Source: Chloroflexota bacterium (GTDB taxonomy: Bacteria; Chloroflexota; Anaerolineae; Aggregatilineales; Phototrophicaceae). From it: DNA of 64,000 nt. The translations under genes were made by a program, and so were the position numbers. The DNA lies in the NCBI GenBank assembly GCA_011525385.1, contig WTGF01000128.1, positions 25,259 through 89,258 on the forward strand, read 5' to 3'. Below the pieces are notes generated by a model. It was not told where the DNA came from. It saw only the letters and a program-made list of their open reading frames with translations, and ran no database searches. How positions within the stretch are numbered: the stretch's first letter is position 1; every line of letters begins with the position of its first letter. Positions 25,419-34,455 of the stretch are shown here, one piece after another.

Positions 25419-26723
25419 ATGACAGCTTACAATTACCCCGACCCCTTGGAAGGCCTGAGCCGGAATATCAACCTCTGGGCGCAGCTCAAGACCGAAACCG
25501 GCGCCCCCGGTGTGAAAGAAAAGCTGGCTGAAATCAATGCCATCATCGCGGAGAAGCTGGCCGAGTTGCGCGCCCTGCCCGAAGACCCCGCCCTGCGCGC
25601 GGCGGAACCGGATGACCTGGACGCCATTCGCGCGCTGCGTCCGGATGGCGCCCGCCGTTTCTGGTCGACGCTTCCGGAGGCGACCTACCGCGACCGGCTC
25701 GAAGGCGCTTGGCTGGGCCGCTGTGCCGGCTGCACGCTCGGCTCGATCGTTGAACTTTGGGAACCCGACAAAATGGAGAGCTGGGCGGCTTACCTCGGCG
25801 ATGCCTTCCCGCCCGTCGATTACTGGAGCGAGGCGGAACGGCCCTTTGAACTCAAGTATGAGACGAGCTTGCGCGAGGCCTTCACGCCCTCAAAGATGGA
25901 CGGCGTGCCCACCGATGACGACCTGATCTACACGCAACTGGGCCTGCTGATCCTGGAAGATTACGGGCCCGACTTCACGGTAGACGATGTCGGCGCTGCC
26001 TGGGTCAAGTACTTGCCTGTCTCGCCAGCGTCGCCCGTGCTCGGTAATCTGCAAGCCGGCGTAGCGCCGCTGAAGGCGGCTGAAGTTGACAATCCCACCA
26101 TGTTCTGGATCATCGGCGATATCCGCTCCGACGCCTGGGGCTATGCCGCGCCCGGTTATCCCGAGAAAGCGGCCGAATTCGCCTGGCGCGACGCCACCGT
26201 TTCCAGCCGCCGCAACGGCATCTACGGCGCCATGTACTTCTCCGCCGTCATCGCTGCCGCCTTCGCACTGGGCGATCCCATGGCTGCGCTGGAAGCCGGC
26301 TTGAGCGAAATCCCGGCTGACTGCGTGCTGGCGCGGGAAGTGCGCTGGGCATTGGACGCGGCGGGCGACATCAAAGATTATCGCGCGGCGCGCGCCGCCG
26401 CCGACGAGCGTTACGCCGGTATGCACCTGGTGCACACCATCAACAACGTGGCGCTGACCATTTGGGGGCTGAGCATCGGCGGCGACGACTTCTCCAAGGT
26501 CATCGGCGAGACGGTAGCCATGGGCATGGACAACGACTGCACCGCCGCCAGCGCCGGCAGCATCTTCGGCGCCGCTTACGGAAAAGGCGCTATCCCCGGG
26601 CATTGGACACGCCATTTTAACAACAAGGCGCATTCCTTCATCATCGGCACAGAGTCATTCGCCATTGACGATATGGTCAATCGCTTCACCGCGCTGGCGG
26701 GGAAGGTGCTGGCGGGGGAATAG
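25419..26723 (+). CDS. ADP-ribosylglycohydrolase family protein, array copy 4
   Basis: 434 residues, both metal motifs intact (P-T-D-D-D and D-N-D-C-T-A-A-S-A-G-S). Compared with copy 3 it is two residues shorter in the loop after K-Y-L-P, where P-V-S-P-A-S-P-V-L replaces an A-T-A-E-G segment, a change next to the predicted active-site cleft. GAGGAGACGTCC precedes the ATG. It is the last array gene and faces a convergent coiled-coil gene. Confidence 0.88.
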   Translation: MTAYNYPDPLEGLSRNINLWAQLKTETGAPGVKEKLAEINAIIAEKLAELRALPEDPALRAAEPDDLDAIRALRPDGARRFWSTLPEATYRDRLEGAWLGRCAGCTLGSIVELWEPDKMESWAAYLGDAFPPVDYWSEAERPFELKYETSLREAFTPSKMDGVPTDDDLIYTQLGLLILEDYGPDFTVDDVGAAWVKYLPVSPASPVLGNLQAGVAPLKAAEVDNPTMFWIIGDIRSDAWGYAAPGYPEKAAEFAWRDATVSSRRNGIYGAMYFSAVIAAAFALGDPMAALEAGLSEIPADCVLAREVRWALDAAGDIKDYRAARAAADERYAGMHLVHTINNVALTIWGLSIGGDDFSKVIGETVAMGMDNDCTAASAGSIFGAAYGKGAIPGHWTRHFNNKAHSFIIGTESFAIDDMVNRFTALAGKVLAGE

Positions 26724-26788
26724 GCGGTTTACATACATTAAGCGTAACCGACTGAGAATCACCCACGTTATTGGCTATGTTCCATATA

Positions 26789-26822
26789 AGCTTGGGACGC
26801 TAAGTTTTAGAGCACCCAAGCT
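26789..26822. terminator. Hairpin between convergent genes
   Basis: AGCTTGGG (26789-26796) pairs with CCCAAGCT (26815-26822) across an 18-nt loop, between the end of the array and the end of the converging gene. It lacks a long T-run, so terminator function is tentative. The remaining gap shows nothing else I can name. Confidence 0.4.
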
Positions 26823-26949
26823 ATTTCGGAATTAGCGCTTTGTAGAATTACTGTAAAGATCTAGCTACAGGTCTTGTTTTCCGAGGTCGGGAGTAGTGAG
26901 GTTTTTCGATTCAAGGCAATTAGAGTTTGTTCTATAGCATTCGTGTTCT

Positions 26950-27303
26950 CTAATCTAAAGTTATTCCACGGTTTTCCAAAGCCGTTTCAATAGATTCGAG
27001 TTTACGAAATATTTGGTCATTAGTCTCTTCAATTTGTGCCATGCGCTGGTCAACCCTCTCCCATGCTTCGCCACTTGCCCGGTTATAATCGCGTTGTTCC
27101 CTGATGAATTCATCCAATCGTCTGTTGGTGGCGTGTTGCGCATCTGCAAGCGCCTCAAGGCGCGTAGCAATTGCATCAAAACGGCTGTCGACGGCATTGA
27201 AGCGCGTATTAAGAATCTGCAATACCTCAGCGAACTGATCCCGAGTTACAAAAACCGGAATCTGCTGTTCTACTTGCGCGAGTCTTCTGTCTAATTCTTC
27301 CAT
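26950..27303 (-). CDS. Small coiled-coil protein of unknown function
   Basis: 117 residues, almost wholly amphipathic helix with heptad spacing (R-R-L-A-Q-V-E, then repeated F-D-A-I / R-L-E-A-L turns), rich in Glu, Arg and Gln. No membrane segment or known domain. I use the ATG at 27303 because AGGTG lies 6 nt upstream; a GTG three codons earlier is possible. Local composition is AT-richer than the neighbouring genes. Likely an oligomerising structural protein. Confidence 0.6.
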   Translation of the reverse strand: MEELDRRLAQVEQQIPVFVTRDQFAEVLQILNTRFNAVDSRFDAIATRLEALADAQHATNRRLDEFIREQRDYNRASGEAWERVDQRMAQIEETNDQIFRKLESIETALENRGITLD

Positions 27304-27579
27304 GCGAGACACCTAAATCATGATACCATGACGTAACCATAACATAGGACCATGCCAAAGTGCAAGTTGTCAAGACATTCGGGATGTGTCGCAAAACGCG
27401 GATACAGAATCTCCGCGCAGAGGGTCAATCCATACAATTAGACACTCCACTCGAACTCTGAGTCGCTTGCGAATTGACCGTGTAGTGCTTTTACGAGCGC
27501 GTTGAACGTGACGCCTATGAGGCACTGACACTGACGTGCCTGGAACTGGATTGCCTCAAAGCAGCGAAGAAAGGGATTT

Positions 27580-29013
27580 ATGCCACCTTCGAATTTTCCT
27601 TTGCTGGCGCTGGATGCGCGCAACTTCTCGACCATCGAGCATGCCGACCTGCAATTGGGCTCGGTCGAGAAGAGCGAGCGCAATCCGCTTTTCCGCGAAG
27701 ACTTCTTCGCGGATCCGCCCAAGCGCTGGGAAGCGCGCTTCGACAATGTCTATCCCAGCGTCATTTATGACGAGGGAGAAGGCCTTTTCAAGTGTTGGTA
27801 CAAGTCCTTCATCGTCGATGAAGCATCGGTCGCGACGCCTCTGACGCGGCGACCGCAGACGCGCTACACCGGCGGTAAACGTGAAGAAGGCCTGCTCTAC
27901 GCGACCTCGAACGACGGTATCCATTGGAAAAAACCGGCGCTGGGCTTGATCGAATTTGGCGGCTCGCGCGCCAACAACATCGTCATGCGCCGCGCCACAC
28001 ATGGCATCCACGCCGGCGGCGTACTCAAAGACCCGCGCGATCCCGATCCCGCCCGTCGCTACAAGTTCATCCACCGCAATCCGCGGGCGGGGCGCATGGC
28101 GACCTGTTTTTCCGCCGATGGGCTGCGCTGGTCCCAGCCCCGGCTCTGGCCCGAACACGATGCTGTCGGCGATACGCACAACAACGCCATCTGGTCGCCG
28201 GCGCTTGACAAGTATGTCTGCATCACACGCGGGTGGTCGGGCGGACCCTATCAGGGACTCCGCACCGTCCTGCGCGGCGAAAGCGCGGACTTCCTGCATT
28301 GGACCGAGCCGGTTGAGGTCATGCGCGGCGGCGACGCTCACGATCAGATCTATTCCATGCCCATCTTTCAATACGCCGGCCTATACATCGGCTTGCCGGC
28401 GATATTCCACAAGGGCGACGAAAAGGCGACCGATTGGGATACGGTTGATACCGAACTGGCCTGGAGCGCCGACTCGGTCAACTGGCGGCGCATCTGTCCG
28501 GGCGAAGCCTTTATTCCGCGCGGAGGGGGCAGTTATCCCGACGGCGAATACGACTGCGGCTGCATTTACGCCGCCGCTCCCATCGTACGCGGCGAAAGGG
28601 TTTTGATCTATTACGGCGGCAGCAACGGCTTGCATAATAACTGGCGCGAAAGTTCGCTTAACCTGGCGACGCTGGATATCGACCGTTTCGCCGGTCTCGC
28701 GCCTCGCGAGCAGCGGCAAACGGCGCTCGTGATGACTACGCCGTTGCGGCTGGACGCGGACATGATCACCGTCAACGCCAGGATCGCGGCCGGCGGGGGT
28801 ATCCGCGCCGCGCTGCTTGACGCCGCTGGCTCGAGCTTGCCCGGCTGCACGCTTGAGGATTGCTTGCCTCTGAAAAAGAGCGGCATATCCTGCCAGCTTC
28901 AATGGAAGGGCCAGCCACAAGCTTGCCAGCCAGGGCAGACCCGGCAACTGCTATTCGCTTTGGACAATGCCACGCTCTATGCCATCAAGGGCGCAAGCCG
29001 TCTTTCCGATTGA
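27580..29013 (+). CDS. Glycosidase-like five-bladed propeller protein (GH32/GH43-type fold)
   Basis: 477 residues. Repeated signatures resemble GH-J/GH-F propellers: Y-A-T-S-N-D-G-I-H-W, F-S-A-D-G-L-R-W, W-S-P-A-L-D-K-Y, and A-W-S-A-D-S-V-N-W. A C-terminal beta domain begins at about residue 390, like the GH32 sandwich module. No signal peptide. GAAAGGG precedes the ATG. The strand is opposite to its right neighbours and it appears monocistronic. I cannot name the substrate; many such proteins in sulfatase-rich genomes are unassigned. Confidence 0.7.
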   Translation: MPPSNFPLLALDARNFSTIEHADLQLGSVEKSERNPLFREDFFADPPKRWEARFDNVYPSVIYDEGEGLFKCWYKSFIVDEASVATPLTRRPQTRYTGGKREEGLLYATSNDGIHWKKPALGLIEFGGSRANNIVMRRATHGIHAGGVLKDPRDPDPARRYKFIHRNPRAGRMATCFSADGLRWSQPRLWPEHDAVGDTHNNAIWSPALDKYVCITRGWSGGPYQGLRTVLRGESADFLHWTEPVEVMRGGDAHDQIYSMPIFQYAGLYIGLPAIFHKGDEKATDWDTVDTELAWSADSVNWRRICPGEAFIPRGGGSYPDGEYDCGCIYAAAPIVRGERVLIYYGGSNGLHNNWRESSLNLATLDIDRFAGLAPREQRQTALVMTTPLRLDADMITVNARIAAGGGIRAALLDAAGSSLPGCTLEDCLPLKKSGISCQLQWKGQPQACQPGQTRQLLFALDNATLYAIKGASRLSD

Positions 29014-29049
29014 TCTGCGCCGGAACAATATCGGTCTTGCCCGACGATT

Positions 29050-29085
29050 CATCAACTATTCACCACAGAGACGCAGAGGGCACAG
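29050..29085. repeat. CACCACAGAGGCAC-family repeat copy
   Basis: TTCACCACAGAGACGCAGAG followed by GGCACAGAG, an interspersed-repeat copy in the gap 29014-29366. Related copies lie at 9998, 44832, 54652 and 59907. Confidence 0.7.
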
Positions 29086-29164
29086 AGAAAAACCCACAGA
29101 GGGATATATTTTTCGGGCGTCATCAAAGTCGCCCGCAAAAAACCCTCCGCGCCCAAGAACACTC

Positions 29165-29201
29165 CCGTTGGACAACAACAACAGGAACTGTTGTCCAACG
29201 G
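29165..29201. terminator. Perfect 13-bp hairpin in convergent intergenic region
   Basis: CCGTTGGACAACA (29165-29177) pairs perfectly with TGTTGTCCAACGG (29189-29201) across an 11-nt loop. It lies between converging genes. A second, imperfect inverted repeat (CAGTTTGG / CCAAACTG) follows at about 29211-29252. Either a bidirectional terminator or a repeat element. Confidence 0.5.
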
Positions 29202-29366
29202 AGTGTGGGTTCAGTTTGGCCAGTTTTTCCTTCCCTAAGGGTGTCCAAACTGGGAAAACTAAATGAGCTGTGTCGGCTTGCGGGGCTGGTCGGCGTCCAC
29301 AGCCCCCGCTGGATTGCATGACAGATTGCCCGCGTCTCGGCAAGGCCACCGATGTTTCGTTACAAA

Positions 29367-30518
29367 TCAAGCTGATGACTTGCCACAAATCAATCTGATT
29401 AATTCCGCCAGCAGCGCCGTGCGCGGGAGGATGCTGCTCTTTAGAATGTACTCGTCCGGTCCGTGATCCAGGCCGCCGATCGGTCCCAGCCCGTCCAGCG
29501 CCGGCACCCCGGCTTGTGCCGCGAAAGCGCTGTCGGCGGCGCCGCCCGTGCTGACGCCGCGCAACTCAAATCCCAGATCGGCGGCCGCGCGGATCGCCAA
29601 ATCTTCCAGGCGCGCGACCGCTTCGCTGCGGGGCATGGGTGGCGAGGCCAGACGATGCTTCACGGTGAATCTTATGTCATCGACCGCCGGGCGCGCGAAT
29701 ATCCCCTCGATTTCGGCGACAATGCGATCCAGGTCGCGCTGCTCGAAGGCGCGGATGTCAATGCTCGCGCTAGCATGGTCGGGCACCACATTCGGCATAG
29801 TGCCGCCATTGATGATGCCGATATTGATGGTGACGCCGCTCACGGGATGCGCCAGCGCCTCGGCTTGCAGCAGCCGACGCAGTAAGCCGCTGATGGCGTT
29901 GCGGCCCTTTTCCGGCTCAACGCCGGCATGCGCGCCCCGCCCTTGCGCCTCGACGCGCATCACCACATTGCCCTTGCGCGCGGTGACGATATCGCCATTT
30001 TCCCGCGCCGCTTCCAGCGTTAGCACAGCGTCGGCGCCCGCCATGGATTGACAGATCAACGGGACTGATGTCCGCTCGTCCACCTCTTCATCGGCGACGC
30101 AGAGCAGCGTCAAGGTCCTGAAGTCGTCAAAGCCGATCGCTTCCAGGGCTTCTACGGCAAAAATCCCGGCCAGCAAACCCGCTTTCATATCGCAGGCGCC
30201 GGGTCCCAACAGCTGGTCGCCCGCCTGTTTCAGCGGTCGCCGCGCCGCCGTGCCGCGTGGATACACCGTATCGCTGTGTCCAAGCAGCAGAATCTGGGCG
30301 CTGCCATGGCCACCCAAGCGCGCCAGCAGGTGATCGCCCGTGTCCGGTTGCGGGAAGCGCTCGATGGAAAAGCCCAGGGGTTCAAGGCGCCCCTCCAGCC
30401 AGTCATTGACGCGATTGCAGCCCTCTTTGTCGTATGTGCCGGAGTCGATCGCTACCAGAAGCTCAAGCTCCGCCAGGTAACGATGCAGTTGCGAGCGCAG
30501 ATAATCGAGGATCGTCAT
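29367..30518 (-). CDS. M20 family metallohydrolase, carboxypeptidase-G2-like
   Basis: Zinc-dependent amide hydrolase, 383 residues. Motifs in order: G-H-S-D-T-V-Y-P (metal His, Asp), G-A-C-D-M-K-A-G (bridging Asp), D-E-E-V-D-E (catalytic Glu and ligand), then the lid domain. The closest functional relatives are glutamate carboxypeptidases that remove an acidic amino acid from an acyl group. ATG overlaps the upstream M20 stop (ATGA). Last gene of the long minus-strand run starting at the LivK-type protein. Confidence 0.9.
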   Translation of the reverse strand: MTILDYLRSQLHRYLAELELLVAIDSGTYDKEGCNRVNDWLEGRLEPLGFSIERFPQPDTGDHLLARLGGHGSAQILLLGHSDTVYPRGTAARRPLKQAGDQLLGPGACDMKAGLLAGIFAVEALEAIGFDDFRTLTLLCVADEEVDERTSVPLICQSMAGADAVLTLEAARENGDIVTARKGNVVMRVEAQGRGAHAGVEPEKGRNAISGLLRRLLQAEALAHPVSGVTINIGIINGGTMPNVVPDHASASIDIRAFEQRDLDRIVAEIEGIFARPAVDDIRFTVKHRLASPPMPRSEAVARLEDLAIRAAADLGFELRGVSTGGAADSAFAAQAGVPALDGLGPIGGLDHGPDEYILKSSILPRTALLAELIRLICGKSSA

Positions 30519-31846
30519 CTATTCCCGTCTATTCCGGCAATGCCGCACCAGCGCAAAACGATGCCGGCGAAAACCTTGGCGGTTTCGATCACCGAATCCA
30601 GTTCCACGTATTCATTGTCGCCGTGCAAGCCCGCCCCCGCCGGACCCAGGATGATCGGCGTCATTTCGGCGCCGGCGTAAAAGGCGGCATCGGTCACGGC
30701 GCGCTTGCCGGTCAAGACCGTTTCGATGCCCAATTGCCGATGCGTATCTCGTACTGCCTGAATCAGCGGATGATCGGGCGCTGTGGAAAAGGGCGGGAAG
30801 TCAATATTGGATAAATGCCACTGCAAGGTCGGCGGGTGATCGCGCAGCCAGGGATCGGTGCGCGCAAAAGCCGCCACAAAGGCTTCAAATTCCTCGCGTA
30901 CTTGCTGGAAAGTTTCAGTCGGCAGGTATTTGAAATCGAAGTCAATCACGCAGACATCGGGGATCATGGCCGGGTTGGAGGTGATTTGCGGCAGGCCGTC
31001 TCCGCCCAGCCCAACCCCGCCGACCATCACGCCGGGATTGATAGTGGTGATGCCCGGCGGCATCAGCGGATGATGGCGGGCGCGCGCCCATTCGCGCTCC
31101 AGTTCACGGACAGCAGCCACGAACTTCACGCCCTTTTCGATCGCGTTGATGCCTTCGGCGTTTTCCGCATTCGGCTCCGCTTGCGGGTAGATCTGCGCGA
31201 AGCGCCAGCCAGCGTGCGCGGCCCGCCCGCGGATGGTAACGCGCAGCCAACTGAGCCCGCCCTCCGCCGCGTCGATAAAGCCCGATGTCGGTTCGGCCAC
31301 GATGACGCCGTCGGCGCGATAGCCGCGCTTGATGACATCGCGCGTACCCGCGAAGCCGCCCGCTTCTTCGTCCACCACGATATGCAGTTGCAGATCGCCC
31401 TTGAGAACAATTCCGGACTTGCAGATCGCCTCGGCAGCCGCGATGAAAGCCGCCACCCCCGCTTTCATGTCAACCGACCCGCGCCCGTAAAGCTTGCCGT
31501 CGACGATGTCACCGCCCCAGGGATCATAGTTCCAGCCCTCCCGGTCGCCGATGGGCACGACATCAATGTGCCCGTTGAAAGCCAGGCTCCGTCCTCCGCC
31601 GACCCCGCGACACCGCGCCACCAGATTCGGTCGGCGCGCTTCCGCTTCCCACCGCGTGACCTGCAGATCCAGGGCCTTCAGCCTGGTTTCGAGATAGTCC
31701 TGTAGATCGCTTTCCTGGCTGTCTTCAGGCGTCGACATGAAGCGCGGATTGACGCTTTTGAAAGCGATCAAGTCCCTTGTCAGCTTGATGATGTCGTCGC
31801 GCATGGCGTCGAGGCGCCGGTAAACTCCCGCTTCAATCGCGTCCAT
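30515..31846 (-). CDS. M20 family metallohydrolase, ArgE/DapE-like
   Basis: 443 residues, di-zinc deacylase or amidohydrolase. Motifs: N-G-H-I-D-V-V-P (ligand His), G-R-G-S-V-D-M-K-A-G (bridging Asp), V-D-E-E-A-G-G (catalytic Glu), followed by G-R-A-A-H-A-G in the dimerisation lid. It differs strongly from the downstream M20 enzyme, so the pair may act on successive substrates. The M20 family includes N-acetyl and N-carbamoyl hydrolases. Confidence 0.9.
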   Translation of the reverse strand: MDAIEAGVYRRLDAMRDDIIKLTRDLIAFKSVNPRFMSTPEDSQESDLQDYLETRLKALDLQVTRWEAEARRPNLVARCRGVGGGRSLAFNGHIDVVPIGDREGWNYDPWGGDIVDGKLYGRGSVDMKAGVAAFIAAAEAICKSGIVLKGDLQLHIVVDEEAGGFAGTRDVIKRGYRADGVIVAEPTSGFIDAAEGGLSWLRVTIRGRAAHAGWRFAQIYPQAEPNAENAEGINAIEKGVKFVAAVRELEREWARARHHPLMPPGITTINPGVMVGGVGLGGDGLPQITSNPAMIPDVCVIDFDFKYLPTETFQQVREEFEAFVAAFARTDPWLRDHPPTLQWHLSNIDFPPFSTAPDHPLIQAVRDTHRQLGIETVLTGKRAVTDAAFYAGAEMTPIILGPAGAGLHGDNEYVELDSVIETAKVFAGIVLRWCGIAGIDGNR

Positions 31847-31857
31847 TGGCTCGTTTC

Positions 31858-32634
31858 CTATCCGCTCAAGGGCAGGTTCTGCCCGGCGGCGCTGCCGCCG
31901 TCGACGATCATGACCGAACCGGTGATGAAATCGGCTTCATCGGATGCCAGATAGCGGACCATGGCCGATATATCATGCGGATAGCCGATGCGCCCGCGCG
32001 GGGTCATGCCGACCAGGGCGTCAATATAGGCCTGATCCAAGCCCCAGTCCGGCACCTCGACCAGGCCGGGCGCCACCGCGTTGACTTGAATATTGTGCTC
32101 GGCCGCTTCCAGCGCCAGCACTTGCGTGAACATCGAGATCGCCGCCTTGGACGAGCAATAGTGCGAAGCGCCGACCCGGGCGCGGATTGACGCGGTCGAA
32201 CTCATGTTGATGATTTTCCCGCCGGACTTGAGGCCGATCATCCGCCGCAGCGCCGCGCGACTGAGCAGGAACATGCCCTTCATGTTGATATCCCAGACGC
32301 GGTCCCATTCTTCCTCGCTCATGTCGACGATGAGGCAGTTGGGATAGACGCCGGCGTTATTGACCACTATATCGGGCGCGCCGAATTGGGCCTTCAGTTC
32401 GTCCATCATGCCTTCGACTTGCGCGGCGGAGCGTACATCAGCGACCAGCGCCAGTGATCTGCCGCCGGCCCCGGCGATCTCCGCCGCCACCGCCGACGCC
32501 CGCTCGCCATCGACATCGTTGACGCCGACGCCCGCGCCCTCGGCGGCGAAATCCAGCGCGATCTGCCGACCGATGCCGTGCCCGGCCCCGCTGATCAAGA
32601 CCGTCCGCTTTTGAAATCGCGACGGCATCGTCAT
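31858..32634 (-). CDS. Short-chain dehydrogenase/reductase
   Basis: 258-residue classical SDR with the cofactor motif S-G-A-G-H-G-I-G, N-N-A-G, the catalytic serine in M-S-S-T-A-S, Y-C-S-S-K and the usual C-terminal G-G close. The start at 32634 overlaps the deacetylase stop (ATGA); the frame extends upstream but that part lies inside the deacetylase gene. NAD(P)-dependent alcohol/ketone oxidoreduction; substrate unknown. Confidence 0.88.
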   Translation of the reverse strand: MTMPSRFQKRTVLISGAGHGIGRQIALDFAAEGAGVGVNDVDGERASAVAAEIAGAGGRSLALVADVRSAAQVEGMMDELKAQFGAPDIVVNNAGVYPNCLIVDMSEEEWDRVWDINMKGMFLLSRAALRRMIGLKSGGKIINMSSTASIRARVGASHYCSSKAAISMFTQVLALEAAEHNIQVNAVAPGLVEVPDWGLDQAYIDALVGMTPRGRIGYPHDISAMVRYLASDEADFITGSVMIVDGGSAAGQNLPLSG

Positions 32635-33506
32635 TCGATCCATTTGGCGGCTGGCATATCGGTATTGGCGCGGGGCAGCGTCGGCGCGACATCCTCTTGA
32701 TGACAATAATCGGCGATCTCGCTCAGCTTGGCCCACCACACGCGCGGGAAACCCCGCATGTAGCGAATCAAGCGCTCCAGCACGATCAAGCCGGAGGGAC
32801 GTCCCGCCAGGAAGGGGTGCATGGTCATATTGAAGAGCCCGCCGTGCGCGAAGAGACCATCGAACTCGGCAGTGAAAACTTCCAAGCCGATTGAGGGCGG
32901 GCTGATGCCGTTGCCAATTGCCGGCACCGATACAAAGCCGAATTGCACCCAGTCGTCGTTGCGCCAACTGACCGGCAGTTCCAGCAGATCACCCTCGGAC
33001 GTTTCCACCCAGTAGGGAATGTCGTATCCCATTAAGCTGCTGTCGAACTGGAAGCCGTAGCGCTTGAGCAGGGCGGGGGACGATGGTTTCAGTTCCCAGG
33101 CCGGCGAGCGATAGCCGACGGGCCTGCTGCCGGTGATCTTCTCGATGACGTCGATGCCGGCGCGCAGCACCTTTTCTTCCCGCTCGTCGCTCAAGCCATC
33201 GGGGCGCTCGTGCATGAAGCCGTGATGTCCCAGGTCATGGCCGCGCGCCACGATCTCGCGCGCCAGATCCGCGTGCAATTCCAGCGTGCGAGCGGGCGAA
33301 AAGAAGCTGGCTTTGATCTCGTAGAGATCGAGCAAGTCGAGGATATGCGGCATGCCGACATTGGGTCCGTAACTGAACTCGGACATCAGCGCCATGCGCT
33401 TGGTGGCGTTGGGCGGGTCGAGCATGTAGGGGATGGTCTCGCCGTCCAGGTCAAATGTCAGGGCGGCGGCGCAGATACGATCGTTTTTCCATTTGAAATC
33501 GCCCAT
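32631..33506 (-). CDS. Polysaccharide deacetylase family protein (PuuE/PgdA-like)
   Basis: 291-residue NodB-fold hydrolase. The metal/catalytic motif L-T-F-D-L-D-G is at about residues 16-22, G-H-D-L-G-H-H-G-F-M-H-E follows, then G-Y-R-S-P-A-W and a late M-H-P-F. The D-L-D and H-D-L-G-H-H forms are typical of the cytoplasmic branch that includes allantoinase PuuE, cyclic imidases and HpPgdA, rather than secreted chitin deacetylases; there is no signal peptide. GGAGGAGAATCC sets the ATG at 33506. With amidase and M20 neighbours, a cyclic imide or ureide substrate is plausible. Confidence 0.82.
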   Translation of the reverse strand: MGDFKWKNDRICAAALTFDLDGETIPYMLDPPNATKRMALMSEFSYGPNVGMPHILDLLDLYEIKASFFSPARTLELHADLAREIVARGHDLGHHGFMHERPDGLSDEREEKVLRAGIDVIEKITGSRPVGYRSPAWELKPSSPALLKRYGFQFDSSLMGYDIPYWVETSEGDLLELPVSWRNDDWVQFGFVSVPAIGNGISPPSIGLEVFTAEFDGLFAHGGLFNMTMHPFLAGRPSGLIVLERLIRYMRGFPRVWWAKLSEIADYCHQEDVAPTLPRANTDMPAAKWIE

Positions 33507-33548
33507 TGGATTCTCCTCCCGCCGCACTATTGCCGGTCTATTGCCCGT

Positions 33549-34430
33549 CTATTGAAAGTGCGGCAGCACCTCTTCGGCAAACAAGTTGATCTTCGCTTCG
33601 AGTTCGTCCCAACTCTCATGGAAGAGCCAAATAACCGCGTATTCCAAGCCGGCATCCCGGTAAGCCTCGAGTTCGGCGACGACCTCGCCGGGACTTCCGC
33701 GCGGGACGTGACCCGGCGCGCTGTAGCCCTGCGCCGATTCGCCTTCAGCCAGCAATTCGATATTAGTGCGCAGACTGGCAACGACCGTCCGCCCGTCCGA
33801 GCGCGAATGCAATTCAGCCAAGCCGTCGCTCAGCTCCGCCGGGGTCAATCCCACCGGATGCCAGCCGTCGGCGATTTCGGCGGCGCGGCTAATCGCATAT
33901 GAACTATTGCCGCCGATCCAGACCGGCGTTTCCCGGCCCCGCGGCGGCCGCGGCGCGAAGAGGGCGTCGTCAATCGCTTTGCTTTCGCCCGTGAAAGCGC
34001 CATCGCCGTTCCAGAGCGCGCGCATCAGCGCCAGCCATTCATCGAAGCGCGCGCCGCGGCTCTCATAATCGGCGCCCAGATAATTGAATTCCTGCTCCAG
34101 CCAGCCGACCCCCGCGCCCAATATCAAGCGCCCGCCCGAGACGACATCAATCCCCGCCAGTTGCTTGGCCAGCAGGACCGGTTCGCGCTGCGGCATAACG
34201 ATAATCGACGTGCCCAGTCCCACGACTTCGGTGGCGGTCGCGGCGATAGTCAAAGCCACCAGCGATTCGATCAAGTTGCCGTAGGGCTCGGGCATGTCGG
34301 CGGGCATCAAGACGTGGTCGGTGGTCCAGACCGAATCGAAGCCGCGCGCTTCCGCCAGGCGCGCGCTGGCGGCGATCGTTTCGCCGCTGGCGATCGCGCC
34401 AAAGTTGGGAAGTAACAAGCCAAACTTCAT
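33549..34430 (-). CDS. LLM-class (luciferase-like) flavin/F420 oxidoreductase
   Basis: 293-residue bacterial-luciferase-fold enzyme. It opens M-K-F-G-L-L-L-P-N-F-G and contains G-F-D-S-V-W-T-T-D-H and G-A-G-V-G-W, as in F420-dependent members of the LLM class. The subfamily also includes FMN monooxygenases such as RutA. It lies between the amidase and the deacetylase in the same operon. Cofactor (F420 or FMN) cannot be decided from the sequence by eye. Confidence 0.88.
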   Translation of the reverse strand: MKFGLLLPNFGAIASGETIAASARLAEARGFDSVWTTDHVLMPADMPEPYGNLIESLVALTIAATATEVVGLGTSIIVMPQREPVLLAKQLAGIDVVSGGRLILGAGVGWLEQEFNYLGADYESRGARFDEWLALMRALWNGDGAFTGESKAIDDALFAPRPPRGRETPVWIGGNSSYAISRAAEIADGWHPVGLTPAELSDGLAELHSRSDGRTVVASLRTNIELLAEGESAQGYSAPGHVPRGSPGEVVAELEAYRDAGLEYAVIWLFHESWDELEAKINLFAEEVLPHFQ

Positions 34431-34455
34431 CGCGTCTTACCCTTTCTTTAGGCTA

